Below are positions 7,508 to 12,627 of a stretch of DNA of 12,627 bases, in pieces; position 1 is the first letter of the stretch, and each line of letters opens with the position of its first letter. The notes beneath the pieces are model-generated. The model had not been told where the DNA came from. It saw nothing but the letters and a program-made list of their open reading frames with translations, and did not search any database. The translations under genes and the position numbers were made by a program. Origin of the DNA: Pseudomonadota bacterium (GTDB lineage Bacteria; Pseudomonadota; Alphaproteobacteria; JAAXGF01); contig JADFMW010000053.1 in assembly GCA_022563655.1 (NCBI GenBank), forward strand, positions 1-12,627. Direction: 5' to 3'.

Positions 7508-8407
7508 TCACGCGAACCGGTTGAGAAGCGGCGCCGCGGCGACCCACGAGGCGGGCTGCCGGCGGGCGAGCCTCTGTGCCGCCGTCTTCGCCTCGGCGGC
7601 GGCGGCGAAGATGCCGAAGCAGGTGGCGCCGCTGCCGCTCATGCGCGCCAGCAGGCAGCCGGGCTCGGCCGCGAGCGCCGCGTGTGCTTCCCCGACCGCG
7701 GGTGCAAGCCGCCGCGCCGGGGTCTCGAGATCGTTTCCCCGAGCGGCGAGCACCTCGGCCAGCGCGGCCGCGTCGGCCGGCGCCTCGGCGAAGCGGGCCG
7801 GGCGCGACCAACGGCGCTCGAGCGCCCGAAACACGCGCGCCGTGGCGAGCGGAGCGCCGTGGTTGAGCAGCACCAGATGCGCCGGCGGCAGGCGCGGTGC
7901 CGGATCGAGGTCTTCGCCGATGCCGCCGACGAAGGCGGCCCGTGCGGCGAGGCACGCGGGCACGTCGGCGCCAAGCCTGAGGCCGAGGCGCACGAGGTCG
8001 TCGTTCCCCGGCCGCAAGCGCCACAGATCCGCCAGCGCGCGCAGCGCCGCCGCCGCGTCGGAGGAACCGCCGCCGAGGCCGGCGGCCACGGGCAGGGCCT
8101 TGTCGAGCCGGATCGCCGCGGCCGCAGCCACGCCGGCTTCCGCCGCCAGCAGGCGCGCGGCGCGGAGCACCAGGTTTTCGCCTGCTTCGGGCGCCGCGAG
8201 CGCATCGGCGAAACGGCCGCTGACCGTCAGGGTCAGCTCGTCCGCCTCGCGGACCTCGAGCTTGTCCCCGACCCCGGCGAAGGCGACGAGACTGTCGAGC
8301 AGGTGGAGGCCGTCGCTCCGCTTGCCCACCACATGCAGGTAGAGATTGATCTTGGCCGGGGCGTCGAGTCGCAGGATCGTGCCGCGGGCCGGATCAGCTG
8401 CCGTCAT
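7508..8407 (-). CDS. ispE: 4-diphosphocytidyl-2-C-methyl-D-erythritol kinase IspE
   Basis: GHMP-family kinase of the MEP isoprenoid pathway; it phosphorylates CDP-methylerythritol with ATP in the cytoplasm. The 299-residue protein has the family motifs: APAKINLYL with K19, the ATP-binding glycine loop at 110-117 (GLGGGSSD) within LPVAAGLGGGSSDAAA, GADVPACL with the presumed catalytic D148, and the C-terminal MSGSGATCFGIF. One oddity is the segment usually reading DGYH, which here is DGLH, with Leu34 where the cytosine-stacking Tyr is expected. The ATG at 8407 overlaps the end of the TPR gene by 14 bases, implying translational coupling, and the epimerase begins 13 bases after the stop. A TPR gene directly before ispE is a familiar alphaproteobacterial arrangement. 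Confidence 0.96.
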   Translation of the reverse strand: MTAADPARGTILRLDAPAKINLYLHVVGKRSDGLHLLDSLVAFAGVGDKLEVREADELTLTVSGRFADALAAPEAGENLVLRAARLLAAEAGVAAAAAIRLDKALPVAAGLGGGSSDAAAALRALADLWRLRPGNDDLVRLGLRLGADVPACLAARAAFVGGIGEDLDPAPRLPPAHLVLLNHGAPLATARVFRALERRWSRPARFAEAPADAAALAEVLAARGNDLETPARRLAPAVGEAHAALAAEPGCLLARMSGSGATCFGIFAAAAEAKTAAQRLARRQPASWVAAAPLLNRFA

Positions 8408-10193
8408 CGGCGGCGGCGGCGCTCGGCGATAGGCCGTTCAGAATCTTGACCTCGATGGTGGCCACCGTCTCCTCCTCTTCGGGCTCGAGGGCGAGTGCCC
8501 GGCGCCACTGGAAGCGCGCCTCGATGCGGCGGCCGACGCGCCAATAAGCATCGCCGAGGTGGTCGTTGATCGTGGGGTCCTCGGGGCGCAGTTCGACCGC
8601 GCGTTCGAGCTGCTCGGCGCTGTCCTCGAACTTGCCCATGCGGTACAGCGCCCAGCCGAGGCTGTCGATGATATAGCCGTCGTTGGGCCGCAATTCGACG
8701 GCGCGCTCGATCATCTTGAGAGCCCGCTCGAGATTGACGCCCTTATCGACCCAGGAGTAGCCGAGATAATTCATCACGTAGGGCTGGTCGGGTCTGAGCT
8801 CGAGCGCCTTGAGGAAGTCCTGCTCGCCGCGCTGCCACTGCTTCGACCGTTCGAGCGCGATGCCGCGGGCGTAGAGCGCGCGCCAATGCCGTTCCTCCGG
8901 CTTCGCGATCCGGGCGATCGCCTCGTCGTAGGCGGCGACGGCTTCGATCCAGCGCTCCTTGGAGCGCATGAGGCTGCCGAGCGCCAACAGCGCGTCGGTC
9001 CGTTCGGGGCGCTCCGCGGCCATGGCACGGAGCTCGGCGACGGCCTCCTCGTTGCGGTCGAGTTCGTCGAGGTTGGCGGCGACCCGAAGCCGCATCGACC
9101 AGTGCAGCGGCGAGTCCGGCGGGATTGCCTGGTATGCCGAGATCGCTTCGGCCGGCCGCTCCAGGGCCCCGAGGATCTCGCTGAGCAGCAACTCGGCGGA
9201 GTCGAATCCGGGCCGCAGGTGGAGGGCGGCGCGGGCGTACAACAAGGCGGCGCCGAACGCGTTTTGCTGAACCAAGGCGCTGGCGACGCCGAACAACAAC
9301 TCGGCGGCGCCCTCGCGGCCGTCGCGCACCGTGCGCTCGGGCGTCTGTCCGCTGGCAACGCGCGCGAACGCGGGCTCGAGCCACACGTTGTCGGGGTGTT
9401 CGGCCTGGAATCCCTCGTACACCTCAAGCGCCGCCTCGGGCCTTCCGTTGCGCTCGAGAAACGAGCCGAACGCGGCGACGGCGCGGTAGGTGCCGCCGGG
9501 CTGCGCCGACAACGTTGAGCGGTAGGCCTGCTCGGCTTCGGTCGTGTTGCCCGCGAGGTCTTCGATCAGGGCGACGTGAAAGTCGCGAAAGGCGGCCAGG
9601 GCGTCGCGCTCGTCGAGGACCTTGAGCGCCTCGCGCGCGGCGTCGAAGCGCTCCCGCCCGACGTTCGCCCAGGCCCGCAACACGGGCACCAGAATGTTGT
9701 TGTAGCCATCGAGCGGCAACGCATTGAGATATCCGTGGGCGGCGTCGAGGTCGTCGATCCTGATCGCCTCGATGGCCAGAGTGAGCGCGGCGATCGGCGA
9801 CTTCGGGTTGATCTCGACGACTCGGCGCGCAAGGGTCACGGCCTCGAACATGCGGCCCTCGGCGTGCATCGCGAGGTAGGTCTGGCGCAACAGATCGAGG
9901 TTCTCGGGATCTTCCGCGAGCGCCCGGGAAAAGTAACGCACCGCCGCCGCCGTGTCGTTTTCGTGGTGCGCAAGCCGGCCGGCAAGGTAGCTTCCCAGCG
10001 GCGACCTGATCTCGCGCGGCGCGACGCGGTCGGGCGGTGGCGGTTCCGGCTGCGGCTGCATCGATGCCTGCATCACCGGGGCCGGCCCGGCATCGGCGCA
10101 GGTGGCAAGCCACAGGGTCGCCGCGGCCACGACGGCCACGCGACGAACGGCAAGACCGAGTGCAAGAGTTATGGCGGCTTTCGTCACGGTCAC
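8394..10193 (-). CDS. exported tetratricopeptide-repeat protein
   Basis: Probable periplasmic scaffold or adaptor built of TPR helices; no catalytic domain is seen and its partners are unknown. The start is GTG at 10193 (a second GTG two codons later is possible); no strong ribosome-binding site is visible. Residues 1-35 form a signal peptide: K5, R17-R18, a hydrophobic core to about 33 and a likely cleavage after CADA. Cys32 follows LAT, a poor lipobox, so a lipoprotein is less likely. A proline-rich linker (about 47-54) precedes helical repeats from about residue 64. The clearest TPRs are near the C-terminus: WQRGEQDFLKALELRPDQP, then LERALKMIERAVELRPND, FEDSAEQLERAVELRPEDP and a last IEARFQWRRALALEPEEEE. 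The 599-residue length fits the TPR proteins often found before ispE in alphaproteobacteria. It heads the TPR-ispE-epimerase-uvrC run. Confidence 0.9.
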   Translation of the reverse strand: MTVTKAAITLALGLAVRRVAVVAAATLWLATCADAGPAPVMQASMQPQPEPPPPDRVAPREIRSPLGSYLAGRLAHHENDTAAAVRYFSRALAEDPENLDLLRQTYLAMHAEGRMFEAVTLARRVVEINPKSPIAALTLAIEAIRIDDLDAAHGYLNALPLDGYNNILVPVLRAWANVGRERFDAAREALKVLDERDALAAFRDFHVALIEDLAGNTTEAEQAYRSTLSAQPGGTYRAVAAFGSFLERNGRPEAALEVYEGFQAEHPDNVWLEPAFARVASGQTPERTVRDGREGAAELLFGVASALVQQNAFGAALLYARAALHLRPGFDSAELLLSEILGALERPAEAISAYQAIPPDSPLHWSMRLRVAANLDELDRNEEAVAELRAMAAERPERTDALLALGSLMRSKERWIEAVAAYDEAIARIAKPEERHWRALYARGIALERSKQWQRGEQDFLKALELRPDQPYVMNYLGYSWVDKGVNLERALKMIERAVELRPNDGYIIDSLGWALYRMGKFEDSAEQLERAVELRPEDPTINDHLGDAYWRVGRRIEARFQWRRALALEPEEEETVATIEVKILNGLSPSAAAADDGS

Positions 10194-10262
10194 ACCCCGA
10201 GCGGCGGCATCATCAGCCCGGCCGCATACCTACAGCGCCCGGCCGATCGCCGCAACGGCCCA

Positions 10263-10291
10263 ACTGTACTCGACCAGGTTGCGCAAACCAA
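10263..10291 (-). promoter_or_regulatory. candidate promoter for the TPR-ispE-epimerase-uvrC genes
   Basis: On the minus strand TTGGTT (10291-10286) and TACAGT (10268-10263) are separated by 17 bases, matching 3 of 6 and 4 of 6 sigma-70 consensus bases. It lies in the 266-bp gap between ETF-QO and the TPR gene and would give a leader of about 60 bases. The match is modest; it is chosen mainly for position and spacing. Confidence 0.3.
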
Positions 10292-10343
10292 CCTTTCAGT
10301 CATCTCCGCCGCCGGCGCGGCGCCATCCCGGCCGAAACCCTGA

Positions 10344-10378
10344 CTTAACGACGGCGACGGTACGCACGCTTCGTTAAG
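10344..10378. repeat. 8-bp inverted repeat with a 19-base spacer in the ETF-QO/TPR gap
   Basis: CTTAACGA at 10344-10351 is mirrored exactly by TCGTTAAG at 10371-10378. The arms are A+T-rich within G+C-rich surroundings. It lies about 80 bases past the ETF-QO stop and about 150 bases ahead of the TPR start. No T tract follows on either strand, so a protein-binding dyad is as likely as a terminator. A separate 12-bp perfect palindrome (CAACCGCGGTTG) lies at 10397-10408. No gene is convincing in 10194-10459. Confidence 0.4.
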
Positions 10379-10459
10379 CTTTGGTAACGCGGCGCCCAAC
10401 CGCGGTTGTCGCGCGGGGCCCGTCGCATTGCCGGTGCGCCGAGGGTCGCCGGTGAGCCG

Positions 10460-12091
10460 CTACATGTTCGGGTAGTTTGGCCCGCCGCCGCCCTCGGGCG
10501 TGACCCAGTCGATGTTCTGGCTCGGGTCCTTGATGTCGCAGGTCTTGCAGTGGACGCAGTTGGCGGCGTTGATCTGCAGACGCGGGTTGGCGCCCTTGTC
10601 GTCGCGCACGATCTCGTAGACCCCGGCCGGGCAGTAGCGCTGCTCGGGCGCGTCGTAGTGCGCCAGGTTGACCTCGACCGGCGTCGCCGGGTCGGCGAGC
10701 CGCAGGTGGACGGGCTGATCCTCCTCGTGATTGACGCCGGAAAGGTAGACCGACGAGAGCCGGTCGAAGCTGATCTCGCCATCGGGCTTGGGGTAGGCGA
10801 TGGGCCGGCACTCGCTGCTCCTCTTCAGGCGCTCGTGGTCGGGCCCGTGGCGCAACGTCCACGGCGCGCGGCCGCGCAGCACGTAGGTATCGAGCGCGGC
10901 GTGGACGAGGCCGCCGAGCAGGCCGAAGCGGAAGCCGGGGCGGATGTTGCGCGCCCGCCAGAGCTCGTCGTAGACCCACGAGCGCTTGAGCTTCTCCTCG
11001 TAACCGTCGAGCGCGCCGCCTTCGTTCTTGCCCAGGGCCTCGAAGGCCGCCTCGGCGGCGAGCATGGCGGACTTCATCGCGGTGTGCGTGCCCTTGATCT
11101 TGGGCACGTTCAGGAAGCCCGCGGCGCAGCCGATCAGCGCCCCGCCGGGAAAGGTGAGCCGCGGGATCGACTGGTAACCGCCCTCGTTGAGCGCCCGGGC
11201 GCCGTAGGCGACGCGCCGCGCGCCCGCGAACAAGGGGCGGATGCGGGGATGGGTCTTGAAGCGCTGGAACTCCTCGAACGGGCTCAGGTACGGGTTCTCG
11301 TAGTCGAGCCCGACGACGAAGCCGACCGAGACCTGGTTGTTCTCCAGGTGGTAGATGAACGAGCCGCCGTAGGTGCGCCGATCGAGCGGCCAGCCGACGC
11401 TGTGGACGATCAGGCCGGGCCGGTGCCGGGCGGGATCGACCTCCCACAACTCCTTGAGGCCGATCGCGTAGGTCTGCGCATCGACGCCGTCGCGCAGGCC
11501 GAAGCGCTTGACGAGGCCCTTGGCGAGCGAGCCGTGGCAGCCCTCGGCGAACAGCGTGTGGCGGGCCATGAGCTCCATCCCGGGCTGGTAGGCGTCCTTG
11601 CGCGCGCCGTCGCGCGCGACGCCCATGTCGCCGGTGACGACGCCGCCCACGCGGCCGTCCTCGGCGTAGCGCACCGCGGCGGCGGGGAAGCCGGGAAAGA
11701 TATCGACGCCCAGCTCCTCGGCCTGGCCGGCGAGCCAGCGGCACAGGTTGCCGAGGCTGACGATGTAATTGCCGCGGTTGCTCATCGGCCCCGCCGTCGG
11801 CAGCCGGAACGCCCGCTTCTCGGTGAGAAACAGGAAGCGGTCCTCGCCCGCCGGGGTGTTCAAGGGTGCGCCGCGCTCCTTCCAGTCGGGGATCAGCTCG
11901 TCGAGGCCGCGCGGCTCGAGCACCGCGCCCGAGAGGATATGCGCGCCCACCTCGGAGCCCTTCTCGAGCACGCACACCGAGACCTCGCGGCCGTGCTCGC
12001 GGCTCAACTGCTTGAGCCGTATCGCCGCCGACAGCCCCGCCGGGCCGGCGCCGACGACGACCACGTCGTACGCCATCGACTCGCGTTCCAT
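10460..12091 (-). CDS. etf-QO: electron transfer flavoprotein-ubiquinone oxidoreductase (ETF-QO)
   Basis: Membrane-associated FAD and [4Fe-4S] enzyme that passes electrons from reduced electron transfer flavoprotein, fed by acyl-CoA and amino-acid dehydrogenases, to ubiquinone. The 543-residue product has the FAD dinucleotide fold at the N-terminus (YDVVVVGAGPAGLSAA; G14, G16, G19), an ILSGAVLEPRGLDEL block, EGCHGSLAKGL, and INAANCVHCKTCDIKDP near the end. Cys 487, 512, 515 and 518 are the expected cluster ligands. The start was set at ATG 12091 because MERESMAYDVVVVG is the usual alphaproteobacterial N-terminus and GGAGGAG lies three bases upstream; ATGs at 12103 and 12109 add four or six residues and are less well placed. 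The frame stays open to the window edge upstream, but that part is intergenic in character. etfA and etfB are not in the window. Confidence 0.96.
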   Translation of the reverse strand: MERESMAYDVVVVGAGPAGLSAAIRLKQLSREHGREVSVCVLEKGSEVGAHILSGAVLEPRGLDELIPDWKERGAPLNTPAGEDRFLFLTEKRAFRLPTAGPMSNRGNYIVSLGNLCRWLAGQAEELGVDIFPGFPAAAVRYAEDGRVGGVVTGDMGVARDGARKDAYQPGMELMARHTLFAEGCHGSLAKGLVKRFGLRDGVDAQTYAIGLKELWEVDPARHRPGLIVHSVGWPLDRRTYGGSFIYHLENNQVSVGFVVGLDYENPYLSPFEEFQRFKTHPRIRPLFAGARRVAYGARALNEGGYQSIPRLTFPGGALIGCAAGFLNVPKIKGTHTAMKSAMLAAEAAFEALGKNEGGALDGYEEKLKRSWVYDELWRARNIRPGFRFGLLGGLVHAALDTYVLRGRAPWTLRHGPDHERLKRSSECRPIAYPKPDGEISFDRLSSVYLSGVNHEEDQPVHLRLADPATPVEVNLAHYDAPEQRYCPAGVYEIVRDDKGANPRLQINAANCVHCKTCDIKDPSQNIDWVTPEGGGGPNYPNM

Positions 12092-12094
12092 CGG

Positions 12095-12101
12095 CTCCTC
12101 C
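12095..12101 (-). promoter_or_regulatory. ribosome-binding site that decides the ETF-QO start
   Basis: GGAGGAG ends three bases before ATG 12091. It lies inside the coding sequence that would result from the ATGs at 12103 or 12109, which have only a distant GGAG. This supports the MERESM start. Confidence 0.6.
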
Positions 12102-12142
12102 ATGGGCATAACGCCGGCTTCTCCACGGGCAAGCAACAGTGC

Positions 12143-12172
12143 CTTATGCCGCGCCTTGGCCTGGACGGTCAA
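12143..12172 (-). promoter_or_regulatory. probable sigma-70-like promoter of ETF-QO
   Basis: On the minus strand TTGACC (12172-12167; 5 of 6 consensus) is followed after 18 bases by CATAAG (12148-12143; 4 of 6). The predicted leader is about 45 bases. The -35 hexamer is the first six plus-strand bases of the proximal copy of the 20-bp tandem repeat; the distal copy has CTGACC in the same place. Confidence 0.5.
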
Positions 12173-12206
12173 TCGGCGAATCGGGCGGTCAGTCGGCGAA
12201 TCGGGC
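12167..12206. repeat. two tandem 20-bp direct repeats, one mismatch
   Basis: GGTCAATCGGCGAATCGGGC at 12167-12186 is followed immediately by a copy at 12187-12206 that differs only at the sixth base (A to G). The pair sits in the divergent gap between ETF-QO and the glycosylase-like start and overlaps the presumed ETF-QO -35 element. Confidence 0.9.
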
Positions 12207-12209
12207 GAA

Positions 12210-12263
12210 GCCGGGCGCTGGCGGGGCGGCGAACGCGCGATGCCGGGCGCTGGCGAGGCGGCG
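12210..12263. repeat. two 22-bp direct repeats with a 32-bp period, one mismatch
   Basis: Copies at 12210-12231 and 12242-12263 share the core GCCGGGCGCTGGCG and the following GGCGGCG, differing at a single base (G or A) between them. A 10-base spacer separates the copies. They are distinct in sequence from the 20-bp tandem pair next to them and fill most of the remaining gap before the plus-strand ATG at 12286. Confidence 0.85.
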
Positions 12264-12285
12264 GCGCGGGTGTTAGACTTCGGCC

Positions 12286-12459
12286 ATGGCACGAAAGCCG
12301 CGCCCGCTCGACCTGCTCGACTGGTATATCGAGGCCGGCGCGGACGAGGCCATCGGCGAGGCGCCCCGCAACCGCTTCGAGGAGCCGGAGCCGGAGCGGG
12401 GGGGGGAGCCGGAGTGGGAGGAGACGGAAGCGTTGCGATCAATTCCTTCGCCTCTTTGA
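12286..12459 (+). CDS. probable N-terminus of a uracil-DNA glycosylase, prematurely ended
   Basis: This is the only plus-strand coding sequence I accept, and it is too short to be complete. It starts at ATG 12286 with MARKPRPLDLLDWYIEAGADEAIGE, which resembles the N-terminal helix of alphaproteobacterial family 4/5-type uracil-DNA glycosylases, where an LLxWYxxxGADEAIGE-like stretch precedes a variable linker. A Glu/Pro-rich linker follows, and the frame ends with TGA at 12457-12459 after 57 codons. None of the later glycosylase motifs follows in any plus-strand frame up to 12627. A run of nine G lies at 12398-12406, and the DNA after about 12430 is less G+C-rich. Possible causes are an indel in the G run, truncation by rearrangement or a misassembled window edge. 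Position, divergent from ETF-QO, fits. No ribosome-binding site is visible, but TAGACT at 12274-12279 could be a -10 element of a leaderless transcript. Confidence 0.5.
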   Translation: MARKPRPLDLLDWYIEAGADEAIGEAPRNRFEEPEPERGGEPEWEETEALRSIPSPL

Positions 12460-12627
12460 GGCTAGCCACCCCCTCCTCAACTTGATTGAGTGCGCCGGCT
12501 GCCAAACTACCGGTCTCGCTCAGTTGGACAATCGTCCTCAGCTCCGCTTCCGGTGCGCCGTTTCCGTAGGCCTCGAGGACGGGATGCTCGGGTCCCGCCA
12601 CTTCGCAGACGCCAAGCCGGTCCCGAT
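12460..12627. other. unassigned window-edge segment with lower G+C
   Basis: No gene is recognised here. On the minus strand a frame is open from the window edge (first full codon at 12625) and reads a helical-looking stretch containing VLEAYGNGAPEAELRTIVQL and later VEEGVASLKEAKELIATL. Its third-position G+C is lower than in the neighbouring genes. The frame then runs without a stop into proline/alanine-rich translation of the antisense of the glycosylase start. It could be a fragment of an unknown protein or chance. The plus-strand frames do not resemble a glycosylase. Confidence 0.3.

Noticed and set aside
6391..8449. Two long plus-strand open frames opposite the epimerase and ispE
   Set aside because: Both mirror well-conserved minus-strand enzymes and contain no family motifs.
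10374..10388. CtrA-like box (TTAA, spacer, TAAC)
   Set aside because: The second half-site lacks one T and the spacing is one base short of the TTAA-N7-TTAAC consensus.
10190..10399. 69-codon minus-strand frame ahead of the TPR gene
   Set aside because: No family resemblance or ribosome-binding site, and it covers the candidate promoter and part of the dyad.
12110..12601. N-terminal extension of ETF-QO
   Set aside because: The frame is open, but it reads through direct repeats and the antisense of the glycosylase start; the MERESM start has its own GGAGGAG and is the family N-terminus.
1..12627. CRISPR array, tRNA, rRNA, insertion sequence or riboswitch
   Set aside because: I saw no repeat-spacer pattern, no cloverleaf or rRNA-like stretch, no transposase and no terminal inverted repeats; gene content is housekeeping.

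Overview
The window is high-GC DNA (roughly 70% G+C by eye) and reads as an alphaproteobacterial chromosome segment, most like Rhodospirillales and relatives. The basis is protein flavour and gene order: an ETF-ubiquinone oxidoreductase beginning MERESM next to a divergent uracil-DNA-glycosylase-like start, then TPR protein-ispE, then uvrC-pgsA followed by molybdenum-cofactor genes. All the large genes lie on the minus strand, so transcription runs from high to low coordinates. The long open frames on the plus strand are antisense shadows caused by high G+C.

Layout in transcription order. (1) 12627-12110: a window-edge segment with an unassigned stretch, the plus-strand start of a probable uracil-DNA glycosylase that stops after 57 codons, and a divergent intergenic region with two sets of short direct repeats. 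(2) 12091-10460: ETF-ubiquinone oxidoreductase. (3) 10193-4563: exported TPR protein, ispE (isoprenoid precursor kinase), UDP-glucuronate 4-epimerase and uvrC (excision repair), tightly packed and probably cotranscribed. (4) 4499-1347: pgsA (phosphatidylglycerolphosphate synthase), then mobB, moeA, moaD and moaE, behind a good sigma-70-like promoter at 4529-4558. (5) 1222-64: an amidohydrolase of the ACMSD-like family, followed by a small hairpin.

Functionally, moaD/moaE convert cyclic pyranopterin monophosphate to molybdopterin, moeA inserts molybdate and mobB is the GTP-binding partner of nucleotide attachment. moaA, moaC and mobA are not in the window. The other genes are housekeeping: electrons from fatty- and amino-acid oxidation into ubiquinone, isoprenoids, phospholipid, DNA repair and a sugar nucleotide for surface polysaccharide.

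No undescribed system is evident. What deserves a second look is local: two reading-frame breaks (moeA at a six-G run, and the amidohydrolase near codon 16), a glycosylase reading frame that ends early at a change in composition near the window edge, a tandem repeat placed on the probable ETF-QO -35 element, and an unusual Tyr-to-Leu change in the IspE cytosine-binding motif. The two frame breaks may be sequencing or assembly errors.
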